From the NCBI GenBank assembly GCA_037013685.1, contig CM072919.1:34915320-34979319 (forward strand): DNA of 64,000 nucleotides, written 5' to 3'. Every line of letters starts with the position of its first letter. Position 1 is the first letter of the stretch. A program made the translations under genes and the position numbers. This DNA comes from Acridotheres tristis (Eukaryota; Chordata; Aves; Passeriformes; Sturnidae). The notes beneath the pieces are model-generated. The model worked only from the letters and a program-made list of their open reading frames with translations, was not told the origin of the DNA and did not search any database. Positions 33,936 through 47,804 of this stretch are shown piece after piece.

Positions 33936-36900
33936 TGATCCTCCTCTGTGCAGAAAGGCTGGACTCCAGACTCAAGTACTCTGTGGCTTCATAAATGCAA
34001 AGTGCCAAAACAGGGAAGGGTATGTACGGGTACTTGCCCCTAGGCAGTGATGCCCAATGGAACGCAGCTTTAAAGAATTTCAGCAAAAAGCTCTGGTAAG
34101 CCAACCCAACTGCAGCTGTAAATTACATGGGCTCTTCTAAGTGGCTGAAATTAACAACAGCCCTGGAGTCAGGTTTTCCTATCCAGGCCAACCTCCTCAG
34201 ATGCAACAGCTCTTAAAGAGGCTGCAGAATGCAAGGCTCTTTGCTAAGAATGACACTGCTGAGTGGCTCTGGGCACATCTTCACCTTGCTCTCAGAACTA
34301 CATCAAAAACTAGGGGTTTGAATTCCACTGACCAAGGCACATTACTATAAAGCAGTTAATAAGAAGCTTTTATAAAGAACATCCTAAAGCATTTTTTTAA
34401 AAAAAGTTCAGTCTCTCATACACTTAAGAAAACATGAAGCAGTCAACCCCCTGCCCTCTGCAGTTCCGGCTTTGGTTCCAAGGAGTAACAAGCAAGTAAT
34501 AAGAATCATTTGGACAGCAATGGCAAAACACTGAGCAGATTAACATACCAATTTAAGCATGTCCCAGCAGCTAGAGGTTCCACTCCATATTTATGTACTG
34601 TTTCACTGGGAAACAGCCTTACCAGTTGACCCAAATGAACCTTAAAATGGCTACAGACACAAGCTGCTTGATGGAATCTACTTACATAAGTGATGTGGGT
34701 GTTACAGGCCATAGCTACCCACTTGAGAGCAGGTTAAACCAGCACTGTACCTGGCAACACTACTAGCTGAGATTTAATCTGCAAAAATTCAACCAGGAAA
34801 ACATCAGAACAACAACCAACACTACTGCAGAGGCATATTATTTGAAGCAACATAAAACAAGTACAGATACTCAAAGATTTCGTTATTTTGTTAGAAGAGT
34901 TTTCCAAAAACATGGTGTATGTTATCATTTTCTCTTCATTGTATGTTAGTGTTCATCACAGTCTGCAGTCTGAGTTTTAAACAAAAATAAAACTGAAGTT
35001 CCTTTTATTATTTTTTTCTCCTCCTTCCCCAGATAATGCCACCAAAGCAGTGCTCTCTACACTAATCAGAATCCACCAAGCTCAAGCAAAAAGTGCCAGT
35101 TCCAAAGCACCTACAGTGTGACAATGAAGAATGGAGAGTGGGGCTGCAAAAAAAAAAATCTGCAACACGGCAGAAACATGGATGTGAACAAATCACAGCA
35201 GAGATACAAAAAATTGGGAAAAACAGGTCATTCATAGAATGCAAGCAATACCCAGATTCATGGGTCCCATATTTACAAGAAGAAAAGTAGCAAAACTTTT
35301 TATATGTACATGCTCACTCTTTTGTTAAACAGAGCTGAAAGAATGGAGAAAATGGAGTTTGGATACTGGAAAAATGTATTGATTGAGCAAAACAGTAACT
35401 AAAGCTAAACTGGGGAGCCTTAGAAACAAAGTTAAAACTCAGTTTGGCGTCAAGTCAGCAGGTAGCAAAGAAAATTCATAGAAGGGCTTTCTGCGTTTAC
35501 ACAAATCGAGACATCAATAATTAGTGCACTCCACATCTACTTCTCCTGAAGCAAAAAAGTACCAGATGAGCAGAGACAAGCCTGGCTTTCAGAAGTATTA
35601 TACTCAAACACCAGTACTTAGACCGTATCAATCTATTTAAGACTAAAGACTAAGGTAGCTGGCCTCAGACTAAGACGTAAGGCTCTACAGTGAGTCTCAA
35701 TTTACACTAAGGAGTGCATGAGTAGATCAATACAATGGCCCAGCACTGGTCTGCATAAATCCACAGCAACCAAGCAGAGACTGCTAGACATCTTTAGAGA
35801 GGCATGTAGCAGACAGGCAAATCATCGAACAAATGTTAATCACTGTGAATACCTGTTAAAGGAGCCTGTTAATCCAAAACAAGAGACACAGTGACTGTGC
35901 ACAAATTTAGTCTGCTAGAACAGGTCCTCCCTGGCTCAAAAACCTCCACTGGTCTGTGCAGCTTGGTCAGCTGATGATCCCAACTCCTTACAGTTTTAAT
36001 GAACACAACTGAGCCAACACAAGTACACAGTATAGGCATAGCCCAAAATAAAGAAGCAAAAAGAGAAGAGAGAAGCCAGAAAACAAAAATCACTGACAGG
36101 GTGAGAGTAGATGACACTGTTTAAATAAAAGAGAGTCAGAGGTTTACAAAGGTTGACAATGCCTAAGGCAAAAGGTTGTGATAAATTAAATACTGTCTAT
36201 AATCCCACCTGCCAAACCTACTGCAATATTTTTTTCATCACTGAAAAAAAATGTAGCTAACAGCGAAAAGACTCTGAGATGATAAAAATTTAGTCACTGT
36301 CAAATGTTAATTCTGTGAAAGTTTATCAAGTTTCGGCATTTGTGCACTTATATGATACAATATGGAATTCACAACTCCCCTATTTTAACATATTGTATCG
36401 CTCAGTTTAAATACCCTGAATGATGAGTTTAAAGGAATTTTAGAGAGTCCAACTGGATTTTACATGTACACTCTTAAATTACATTATCATTTTACAACTG
36501 ACTTCTTAAAATTCCAATGAAATAATTCATTTTACTTATTCACCATACAAGAAACCCAGAGAAGTACAAATATTTTAGCTACAAATGACTGCAATAACCA
36601 GTAACATACAATAATATTAGTAAGTTTTACTTATAAAACTGCGTGTCACTATGTCAAAGGAGAACATTCAAAGAACACCATGTTAGTTAAGTTTGAATTC
36701 TATTCTAATACTTTAAAAAGCCCTTCTTGGGCCTCTACTTAAAAGGCTTCAAGAAAAATGTTTTTAGGCAGAACATGCTGTCAAAAAAAAAACATAATAA
36801 AATTTAAAGTAATTTAGCACAGCAAATTGAAAACTCATTAAGAAGCAAAATTAGTAAAACATACATGTATATTCCCGAAGCAAAACTTCTGCAGATAAAA

Positions 36901-37089
36901 TGGAACTGGAAGAGTTAGGTGATACAAACTTCTACTGAAAAAACTAACGTGCATTTTTTAAATATAAAACTAACTTTCAGGGAAAACAATCATGTGAATA
37001 AAAATTTCTTTGAAAATATATACACTCTATAGATGGTATTTATATCTGCAGTGCATAGAGGAGCATTACTTTAGTTCAAAAATTATTAC
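33936..37089. other. last PIGG intron, upstream end
   Basis: AT-rich sequence without recognised genes or elements. The 82-codon open frame at 35869-36117 (minus) is hydrophobic but unlike PIGG and has no splice context. The PIGG donor lies at 37088-37089. Confidence 0.5.
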
Positions 37090-37253
37090 CTGCTAACTTC
37101 AGAACTCAAGTAGCACAGCAGATGGATGGCCCAAAGGAAAGGTCCTGCATATGTTGCAAATGCTGTGAGGAGGATAGCTGGTATCTCCACATAGCTGTCT
37201 AGTCCCACAAAACCTGCTGAAATGTCCACAGTAGCAATGCCATTTGAATTTCC
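37090..37253 (-). CDS. PIGG: PIGG penultimate exon
   Basis: A 164-nt exon in phase 0 at its start (acceptor ttattttcag, then GGA) with two bases carried over at its end (AGCAG|GTAATA). It encodes GNSNGIATVDISAGFVGLD, then SYVEIPAILLTAFATYAGPF and LWAIHLLCYLSSEVS. The GNSN.IATVDISAGFVGLD block is the strongest single PIGG match in the window. It follows directly from the FYFQ end of the exon at 47128-47437. Two hydrophobic stretches probably form membrane helices. The carried-over AG joins the first G of the last exon to make arginine (SSEVSRNSA). The donor is followed by an exceptionally long 34.3 kb intron filled with repeats, so correct splicing must bridge all of the purine array. Confidence 0.95.
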
Positions 37254-40200
37254 CTGAAAATAAGGATAAAATAGTAAATATCCAAATACCTCCAAAGATA
37301 CATTTAAAATACATTAGAATAATATTAATTATTGCACTAGTTAATGACTTACTTTTTAAAGTGCTTTACAGTACAGCCATATTCTTTACATCTGAATTTC
37401 AATAAAGCAGTTTACCAAACAAGTGCTTTTAATTAGAATTTACAGATTAACAACGGCATAAACAACATGTTATTTTGCGAGTGTTATTTTGTCTGCAAAT
37501 TAACATGCCTATTGTTTCATAAGTTACATTATAAAAGTTTAAAATAAACAGCTCCACTTGCTGATTTCAGACACATTAATGAAAAAGATGCATTTTTCAT
37601 CATACAAGGTTCAAACACAAGATTTTATGTCTGCTGCCTAAAATTACACCAAGAAATAAGTATTTCTTGCCTTCAGAGACAGCAGGACTCTAATTTAGAG
37701 CTGTAATGGAACATTACAACGCCCACCTGCCTGCCTCATGGCACAAGTTCCTGCATGTAAACAGATTAAGACAGGCAAATTCAGAGAGGTTTCTCCTTCT
37801 CAAATCTCTATACCACATAAGATTGCATTGAAATAGACCACAACTCAGCCTAGATAGCCTGAATCATCAATAAAAGGCATTTAAACCCACCAAGAGAAAA
37901 ACAGAAGGAACATACAGCAATTAAAGTATCAAGAGCTGTCAAAGTCTGGTATGTTTTACCTAGTTTTCTTTTCCACTGGCCAGGACCACTAAATAACAAG
38001 GAACAACGTAAAATTGAAGAAAGTGTTTTCCATTGACAATCCAAAAGTACTTAACTTTACCCAAATACCTTAAGTAACAAACACCCCCTATGATTAAGGC
38101 AGAGTATTTCTTATATTAACAGGTCACAGATAGATTTCCTCAGACTCGTGAGAAAGCTCTAAGATATTCTTGCTGTACCCTGAGCAACTGATCAGTTTCT
38201 ACAGCACTGATATTCTAAGAGCCATCAAACCCTCTTTTTCCACCTACAGAATCCCAGAACACTAATGTAAGGATTGTCACCACCAACAGCCTTAGACTCA
38301 ATCCCAGCAGAGCATATGAGGAGTGGTGGCTCCACATTTCCCTGAAACCTGACCCCAGGTCACCTTAGTGACTGCAATCCTCTTGAACTGCAAGTTACCC
38401 CAGCAAGGAAGTGCTATCATCAAATACACTCTTCTGTCACAAAGCCCAGAGCACACAGAGAAGCACAAAAGACAGGAAGCTATTTTAGGTAGATAACTAT
38501 CTAGGCACCAGCAAAAATCCTGTTCCTGAGACAGCTCTAAAATTTAAGTGAAAAAAAGGCATCTATGTTGATGGAACCATTCAGAGCTCATTCTAAATAG
38601 TCACCATCTCCATCAATCCCACCATGAAGATATCCCAGAATGTAAGGGGAGCTTGAAGCTGTAAGAGGGCTGTATGGTATGGATTTTACCAAGATATCAT
38701 AAAGTAGAAAAATCTCGACTTATGACTATTAGTCTTCCTCATTTTGACTTTCATCATACACCAGTGTAGTAATCACTGCACCAGTGTAATCAATTATTGT
38801 TATATATTTAGTGTAATGCCCAGCAATGCCAGGAACAAAGCACAAAGCACAGCTAATGATAAACAGCTTTAAGAAAAAGCATGTCTGTGCTCTAGAACCT
38901 GTAATATGAGACTGGAAAAGAAAGCCGTAAAATAAGGCTACTCCCCAGTTTTAATGGGTATAAACGGGTTTAGCAGCAGGTCTTTTGCCCACCACATCTA
39001 CCTATTTTTCATTCCCCTTCCCCTCTGCATGATGTGTACAGAGTAGAAAAGCTGAGACATTAGAAAATCCTTCCTGCTCGTGTTATGAGGAGCTGAAAGG
39101 TATCTTTACACTGTTTAATCCACATGCACATGTCTGATCTTTGGCACCTTGGGGCAACTCCCCATGCCACTGTATGTGAGAAGAAGCAAAAATAAATGCT
39201 GCGCTGCAGTACATGTCACTGGTCCTGCAGAAGCAGTGCATGCAAAATTATATACTTCCTTTTGAAAGGTAGGGCAAGCAAAGAACCTGGAGGAAGAAAC
39301 AGGTTCTCCTTCTCAGCTCCCCAAGTCCCTTCCCCACAGGGCTCACTCCATCTGTCTCTGACTTTGTTTAAAGTGACATAGCTGTAGACAAGGATGCACA
39401 CGTTTGGATCCACATGCAACTCCAATCACACTGTGAAGTGTCCAAACATCTGGCTCTTACCATGTATCTGCCAAGCCTCATGGATACTACTACCACTGTT
39501 CCCCACTGGAAGAGCCCTGGTGAGTAGTAAGAAGCATTTTTGCTTCACATTAGATATCTTTCTACAAGAAAAATTCATGTATTTACACTAAATTTTCATA
39601 GCTATAAATTCTAATACTCCACACAATAAATAACAGACAATTCAGAGTGCCTCCTTTTATTTTAACATATCACTCCAGTATTTCAGAAAAGGTTGGCCAG
39701 AAAGCTTCTGCTGTCTCTAGACAGATCTTGGAAGTTTCAAGACCCTGAGTCATCTCGTTTGACTTCACAGCTGACACTGTTCTGAAAATGGGACTGAACT
39801 GTGGGATTGCTGAAGGCCTTTCCAAGGTAAATTATCCTACTATACTTTGAAATCGTAATAAGAAAAAGTTAAAGTCACTTTAAAATGTCACTCAGCCCAC
39901 CTCTTCACTTAAAGGCAAGACAAATTAGATATAAGTTATTCTAAAAATGTACAAACCTATTGTTTCCTCCAGTGATAAAAACCACCAGAAACTGAAACTA
40001 TATTTTCTTTCTCCCATTCCACAGATATACTGCTCTAAGCATGGCAACAAAACCCCATGAAGACTAATAAATAAATAAATACATGTAATTTTTGTTCATT
40101 TATGAGCTTTCATGCAAGGAAACAAAAATATTTTTAGCATATTTACTGCAAAATAAGTTTTTTAGGAGCTGGTTTATTAAAGAGAACACAAACAAGTTAT

Positions 40201-43200
40201 TTATTTCTATTCTCACTGCATTTTAAGGACAAATAGCAATGATAAAGATAGAACATACTTTTGGGAAATGAATGCTGAGTTATGAGATATGGACAACTCA
40301 GGGCTTAGGAGAAAATCAATTATTCAAGCTCATTGCAAAATTCATCAAGAGATTCTCAAGCTTGCAATCATATACACAGTATTCTGACTAAATTTATTAA
40401 TTTCATCTATTTTTGACAATATTGGAGTATTTTAAACTTTGCTTCACTTCATCAATTCACATAAAGTGATAAATAAAGCAAAGACCTTAATTACTTCAAC
40501 AAGACTAGAAAACAAATTGGGTTTATGCAGCTCCACATTAATAACACAGTTCTTTATCCAAACAATCTCTAAAAACCTCCAAGCATGAAGACTGCACAAC
40601 CTGTGCAAGTAACCTTTTTCTATGCTTACTATTTACAAAAATCTTGCTAAAATGCTGGGAAAATGACATCACACATAGTCTTCCCATTTAATTTACAACT
40701 CCTTAACAAATTTGCCTTTTAGATCCAAACTACCAGAGAGCAGAAAGGGACTTCTTTTGCTTCTGCAAAGGAAGGTAAGCTGGGAAATGAGTATGAAAAC
40801 AACAATGGTGAGGGCAGTAAGTCAGTATTCTTCAGTGGCATGTCCAGATCAGGGCTGGATTCAGAGACAGTGATCAGGGCTAGATGCAGCCCAGGGATTG
40901 CAAGTCTGTAGTGAAAAGGCAAGTCCAAGATTAGGCCAGAAAGCCCAGCCACCAGGTCCAGGGCAGGATACAGAAAGTACAAGACAGGCACACATATACC
41001 TGCTTACACAGCTGGGATACAATACAGGCAGTAAAGCACAACCAGAATGGAAAGAAGGGCAGGCCCATCCCTCTGCTTTTCTCCCATCAGCTCCTCTCTC
41101 CATCAGACCCTGAAGTCTGCTAACTAAACTCTGACACAGGAGATGCACTCAGGGTTCAGACACAGATGAAATGCAGAAAGCAAAACCAAATGTAAGAGCA
41201 AGGCATTTGTTTTCAACCCACCCTTAATTTTTTTTTCCTACTTACATTCAAAATCAAAAAATTTGCTTCCACATCCAGGTGCTTTATTTTTTCTCCCCAC
41301 GTTCATCAGCTATAGCAACTGATTAATAAAAAGTAGTATCCATTCCTGTCAGCCTTGCTTATTCTGTACACTTGGGATTTTCACAGATCAACTTCCATGA
41401 AGTCTTGAAGGACTCTACTTTTTTGAAAGAATAGTGCCTCATTCATTAAATATGCTATCCGAACAAGGCTATTTTTACTATCATATTCAGAAGGCCATCA
41501 TTTACAATCCATACTCAGCAAGACAGAGTTACTGCTTTAGTCATTATGTACCGTATTGTCAACTAAGACTTAATAAAGGCTCAGCATCATGGACAAGTCT
41601 CATTTACTTCATAATCACACCAAGATATGTGCAAAAAGTAGTTCTCCAAACCTCTCTCCTATTTCCAGATGGAAGCATGCCATATTTCATTTATATTTCT
41701 CTTCTCGTGCTCCATTTAGCTAGCACAGTTTAAATTTAGTATCCAATGTGATCTACATCACCAAAAAATTTCAGTGGTTTTCAATTCTTGTATTTCAACC
41801 ATAAGCCTACTATTTTTTTGTATGCTACATTAGATCTTCATGCCTGTCTGGAAATTAAAACCCTAGCATCACTCCAAACTCAGTTTAATAGTGACAGCTC
41901 TAGTGACCACAAAACTTAGAGAAACAAAGTCAAGGAAGACATTTAAATCTATGCCAGCAGTACACATTATACCTAAGAATACAGTTGTGCTTCCTTCACA
42001 TTTCTCTCCTAGAATTCTAGCATAGGTATTGCTTGCTCCTGAGGCAGAAAACAAGTGACTATCTGTTACCAAGAGTGAGCTGAACAGAGGTCAATACTGA
42101 AGGTGAGAATTTGATAGACTCCTCCAGCAGAAACAGCCCAGCTGTACTTCCTTAATGTTTATTCAGTATCTGAGAACAAACCATACATGCTCTGTCTGAA
42201 ACACAGCCCTTTCCTAAGTCAGTCAAAATATAAGAACTCAGCACTGATGGTTGTGAACAGGACAGGTAGTTGCTAAACCTGGGACACCTGAACTGTACTC
42301 AGTAAGAATGGTGCCATTTCACTGGGAGCCACAGAAGTAAGGCAGGGATCCGAAAGATGTCACCAAGCAAAGACCTTCCTGGTTTTCCCACAAGGTAAAG
42401 GAAAAAGACCAAATGGCTTATTCAGGCAATTAAAATCTGTTACTAAACCGGTATGGGTACATCTAGAGTTCCACCTTCCATCACTCACTTAAGGAAAACA
42501 ATGCCTGCATTTGTCAAAGGAGTTGTGAGTGAACAGGGAAAACTGCACTGCCATGAGAAGAGACTTAAACATACCTGAAGGGGAGAGGTTACCTCCATGT
42601 GTTTGGAAGACAGGTGTCTCAGTGCAGGGGATAGCTTTTTTTCCAAATCAGGTACACAAAATGGTGTAAATATTGGTAAAAGTTCACCTATTGTACATCT
42701 GGTATGGATTCTGCATCTATAGTTCAGTGACTAGCAGTTAATTATCAATATACAGTTATCCATTAATTATGTGTCACTAATAAACCAAAGAAACATTTCA
42801 ATCCCGATTTTAAGCTATAAAACTGAGCAATTCTCCCTTTGCAACAAGTCATTCATACTCTAGACAGAACTCAAAGGAAAGGGAAGAATGTATTTAAATA
42901 CATTAAAAAAAATAAAAATTAAGAATTCGGTTTTTTATGTTACCAGCTTTTTCATTTTCCCAGATAATGCAGATCAGAATGCCACACTAAGAAAAACAAC
43001 ATAAAAGAGGCATGAAATTACACATCATTTCTGGAAGAAGTTCCTTCCATCCTTGGAAATATGGACCCAGACTGGAAAGGCTATTTTCAGTATAAACTGA
43101 GAGAAATTTACGAACTGAAGAGAGAGCATTAATTAGATTTTGAGGCACCTTCGTAGCCTCTGTAATTTATGAACTACTAGCTCAACCATTCTACTTTTCC

Positions 43201-44784
43201 ATGGTAATATCCTGCATATCAGGTAACTACTTTCAATTGTGAAATGCCAAAAAAAAAAAAGTCCCTCTTACCCTTGTATGATTCAATTTGTTTCTTTCCA
43301 TACCTTCAGGATAGTTTTTTCATCAGAGAATAAAAGAACAAGCTGACATCTAAAGACGGGAATTTTGGTCAAACTCTTAATTTCCATCCTAAAAATGCAT
43401 CTAATATAAATGTACTCACAACATATTTAAAAGAGAAACAAAATTTATTCTCTAAGAAGTAGGGAGGAGGGTTTGGGAAAGAAAATTCCATCTGTCTTGT
43501 CCCTTAAAAGCTCTTTTTTCACTAGCAGAATTGACTTCTCTATTTCTGAAACATTTCTAAGACTGAAAATAGAAAAGTTCTGAAAATAGAAAAGCAAAAA
43601 TAGAAATAAAGAGAGACAATAGAGGAAATCCTTCCTGTTCTATTAGAATTCATTTGTCATTTTAATCAGTCTTGGGCATCATGAACAGGCACATATCTCG
43701 ATTCTTGTGGACAGACACAAAAAATTCTAGAAGACTGTTAGCATGTTCTTCTGAAACTGACAGATTTTTAAAGGGCCCTGTGCTAAAACAATTTAAGAAT
43801 TCCTCGAAATTTTTGCTAAGCCATTGCTAATTCAAAACAATATTTTCAAAGCTGCAGCTTTGGGACATGTGATGGGACACAAAAAGGCAGCTTTCTTTCT
43901 ATCTGGACCTGCTCTATTTCCTACAAAGCAGCATGAGAAACGACATGAGGGAAAAAGCTTTGCTGTGCTTCTAACAGAAGTTTTGATAAGTAACTATCAC
44001 CCAGATAAAATCATTTTTCAGATCTTACAGTGATGGGAGATGCACAAAGACCCATCTAGAAATGTGGCTTAAAATAGAGTAATGGAGAATTTCTCATTTA
44101 TGAGATCTGGATGCTGTGACTCAGCAACATGTCTATGTGGAAGAAATTCCCTTGTCAGAACTAATTTTTCAAATATCCTAAAGTTTGCTGAAATCTGTAT
44201 CATACTGGAAGTTATTACTTCCAAAGGAAACACTTCTAGAAGAAATGTCAAAATTATGTCAAATGCCAGCAGAGTGATGGGGCCTAAGCAGATGCTCTGA
44301 AACTGCAGGATGTGCAAAAACACAATTTGCAGTCAAGTAAAATGGAAATCACTACTTCCAGGCTTCTAAAAACAAACAAAAAAAATTTCCTCAATTTCAA
44401 GGGTAATTAAAACTGCAAAACATGTGCCATGAAAAAGAGCAGTCTTTTCCTATAACACCAGTTTAAGACTAGAAAGTTGAAACAGATGTTACCAGATCCT
44501 GTAATCTTATACTGGTCTTACATAAATATTGGTGTAGAAAATAAACCCTTTGACACAGCACATTCAAATGGATAGATGTATCACGCTTTTGATAGCTCTA
44601 ATACCTTATTTCTGGAAGACATTTATAGCTGCTTCAAAGCTGATGTAAATTCTTCCAGAAAAGTCTGTCCCAAATTTTTGGCATCATTTAGAGCACAAGA
44701 GACACAACATTTAACCCGCCACATTACACTTTCAAAACAAAACTATGACTTTAAGAAGCTTTTGTTTTCTTTCCTATCATGCCA
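37254..44784. other. PIGG intron with a GC-richer patch
   Basis: Mostly AT-rich intron with no recognised gene. At about 40740-41130 the composition is less AT-rich and contains two degenerate copies of tgatcagggctagatgcag-like sequence (near 40845 and 40870). The family is unknown. Open frames there are short and unconvincing. Confidence 0.45.
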
Positions 44785-45948
44785 TACTGGCTGAAGATAT
44801 ATGAGCTACATTTATCTAAGGCACTTTCACCTCACAAGCACTTTTAAGCGTCTCCTCAGACAAACAAATGGATACAGTCCAGGCTACAAAGCTGGACACT
44901 CATGTAGACTGGAAACTGCTCAAATGTTGAGCTCACAGGGCTGCCATCAGCAGCTTGAAGTCCATCTGGAGGCCAATCACTAGTGATCAGCCACAGGGAT
45001 TGACACTGGGGCTGATACTGTTTAACATCTTTACCAATGACCTGGGCAGTGGGACAGAGAGTTCTCTCAGGAAGTCTGCACACAATACAGAACTGGGAGA
45101 GTGGTAGATACAACAGATGGGTCTGCTGTCATCAGAGGTGCTGCCAGAGGCACCTCGACAGGTTGGAGGAATGAAATGACAAGAAATTCAGCAAGTGCAC
45201 CAAAGGGAAATGCCAAATTCAGCACTTTCAGAGAAATAAAACCATGCCTTTGGTCACACTGGGAACTAACCATATGGAAAGCTGTTTGGAAGAGATCAGG
45301 CAGCCATTATCCTTTTTGTGCAAAGACCAACAGCACCTGGGACTCCATTAAAGGAGAGCCTCACTAGCTGATTAAGGGAGATCTACATTATCTCTAATAA
45401 GGAGTGGTGAGATCCATATTTGGGTGCCTGGGTCCAGTCCTAGGCTTGCCACCACAAAAAAGCCATGGGTGTGCCAGAAAATGTCCACTGAAGCACCAGA
45501 GATGATGGTGGGAACAGAGCACATGTCATGCAAGCAACTCCCTGGGTCTTTTTATTTTAAAGAGGATAAAGAAAACTCAGCAGGGATCATAACAATGTTC
45601 ATAAATACCTGATATGGGAAAGCACAGAAAATATAGCCAGACACTGACTTTCTCAGTCACCTGATAGTGACTAGCAAAGGAATGAAAAGCAATACAAAGA
45701 ACAGAAATACAAGAAGTTCTGATAAAAATCAGAAAAAGCTTTTTTTACTAGCTAGGGTGGTCAAGCTGGACCAACTGCCCAAAGAGCTTGCAGAGTCTTC
45801 ACCCTTTCAGGTATTTGAAATAGTGAATGGACACTGTTCAGACCAACCTGGTCTGTTTGACCTGCTGTTTCATGGGGTCAGGTTAGACTAATGATCTCCA
45901 GAGGCATCTTCCAGCTTCAACTCTCCTGTAATTTCATGGTTCTGTGAA
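44785..45948 (+). mobile_element. CR1 LINE, 5'-truncated, sense on +
   Basis: It runs from the reverse transcriptase region (gctacatttatctaaggcac) through ggccaatcactagtgatcag, gggctgatactgtttaacatc, a degraded catalytic region (tctgcacacaatacagaactg) and ggcacctcgacaggttgg, to the CR1 3' end atttcatggttctgtgaaatt. It is an old, inactive copy in the PIGG intron, antisense to the gene. Confidence 0.9.
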
Positions 45949-47127
45949 ATTCTCAGCCAAGTGTACCAAGAATTCAGAATCACTGAAAACATTTATGAAC
46001 CATTTGCTGCTTTATGAAAAATTCTGAACCATTCTGTATTAGTCTCTTTTCCACAACTATCATTTTCTTGATAGCCTCCCCACCATTAAATTTCTGGCAG
46101 CTGTTTTGGTTTGGTACCTCAGTACAGAGATGGCTCTGTCTTCAACATTTTACTGTACTAAGGCGCTCTATCAGAAGGCTGCAATCAAAACTGACTGCCT
46201 GAACAGTAATATTCAAAACACGCAAAAGCCACTCAATCAAGACATGCTACACCCTCTGAACAGGAAAAGTGGGTAGGACAGGATGAATCATGATGATCTT
46301 ACCTGCATCAGCAATTCCCTATCCGGACATATACTAGTCTCAATCAAGCCAACCCTCAATCTGCAGTTACAATACCCTATACTTGACCAGAGTTTTAACA
46401 TCCCTAGCCATGCCTCAGAGGTAAGGTCAACAGAGGTCCTACACTCAAATTTTGCAAATCCTATCTCCTAAATCTGATTCCCTGGTTAACAAATGTCCTC
46501 TTTAGACAGCCTGCTACACTAAGGTTCCAACAATTCCAGAAGTAGAAAGATCCTCTCCAGCTTCAATGCAAAACAAAGTTTTCGTGGAATTGCAATCTTG
46601 TATTTGCAACGCAGACAACTAGGTGATAGAAGTTAGTAAGGCTCCTCAGGAAAGAAGGTATCATTTGATATAGTAAGAAAGAAAATTAGTTCTGGTTCCC
46701 ATAAGAGATATTACATGCCACAGCATTTTCCTTCAATCTTAAACAGTATATAGACCAACTGTAAGCCTCAAGAACCAGTGACAAAAGTCACCTGCCTTTT
46801 ACTGGTATTAATCAACTCAGATGACATTTTAAAATTAATTATCATCTGAAAAGTACTTACAAGGCCTATTAACAGATCGAAATCATCCTGGTATAGGTAT
46901 CTGATCCTTGTAACACTTCTGGAAATCTACATTGAGAATAAGACACTAAGGTATGTATCTTTCCCTGACTCTGAAAACAAGATGTTAAAAAAGCATTTAG
47001 AAACTAAATCCTTCTGAGAACTTAGTAAACTGTAATATTTAGTTAGCATTTTATTTACAATGGATAATATTCATTTGAAAAACTATTCCCTCTCCCACCT
47101 CTGTAGCAGAGAAAATATTCAGCTTAC
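45949..47127. other. PIGG intron, no recognised feature
   Basis: AT-rich intron between a CR1 copy and the donor of the exon at 47128-47437. Nothing else is seen. Confidence 0.5.
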
Positions 47128-47437
47128 CTGAAAATAGAAGAAAGCTTGGCCAAACCAGTAGTGCATGATAGTAATCTGTGCTGCATCAAATTTCAAAGGT
47201 ATCCAAATATATTTAGTCATCATTGTCTGAATTAGCAGACAAAACACCAAGACTGGTAAATTATGAGGTCTAAATAGAAGAGCTGCTAGTAGAACCAATC
47301 CACTATATACTTCCCACAATCCTGTGCTCTTTGTGCTGGAGTCTGCAGAAATAACCTGTGACTTTAGTAAATCTTTAGTGCCAGTGAAGATTATGCCAAG
47401 AACAAAGACATAAACAAAACGAGCTTCAGTAATCCCC
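47128..47437 (-). CDS. PIGG: PIGG internal exon
   Basis: A 310-nt exon. The acceptor is ctctttag followed by GGGG, where the first G completes the lysine codon from the previous exon. The donor is TTCCAG|GTAAGC, in phase 0. It opens with GITEARFVYVFVLGIIFTGT (membrane segment) and continues through KDLLKSQ, a short variable stretch ADSSTKST, then LWEVYSGLVLLAALLFRPHN and LPVLVFCLLIQTMM (membrane segments). It ends at DAAQITIMHYWFGQAFFYFQ. The RPHNLPV and HYWFGQAFFYFQ stretches are highly characteristic of PIGG. An open frame that begins only at WEVYSG misses the first third of the exon. An old CR1 (47805-51165) lies about 370 bp upstream, leaving a short unique buffer before the acceptor. Confidence 0.95.
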
Positions 47438-47804
47438 CTAAAGAGAAAATAAAATTGAAAAATAATTAATAAATAAGTAAAATAGCAAGATTAGTTACTT
47501 AGTAATACCTACTTCATAGTCTTTCAAGAGAGATCAAGACCAAATAGTTCTGCCAAACAGGTTAAATCCAAGGCAAGTATTTCCCAAATCCCTAAGCAAT
47601 TCCATTACCAAAAAAAAAAATGTGTGTTTTAAGTAGTAAGTGTAATTAGCACATACACTATCTTCAAACCACCAATAAATTATTTTGGTGATTAATTTCT
47701 AGTGAAAGCCAGCTTCTGAAGGAAACACGGCGTGTTGTCCAAAAAAGCTAACAAGGATAAAGACCAGTAAGCTTAAAAACTGCAACATGCTATTCTAGAA
47801 GTGC

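Noticed and set aside
35869..36117. Hydrophobic 82-codon minus open frame as an extra PIGG exon
   Set aside because: The exons at 37090-37253 and 2580-2805 join perfectly in phase, and the peptide has no PIGG similarity.
32930..45948. Segmental duplication linking 32930-33400 and 44785-45250
   Set aside because: The shared sequence is explained by both being CR1 copies covering the same part of the element. Similarity does not extend into unique flanks.
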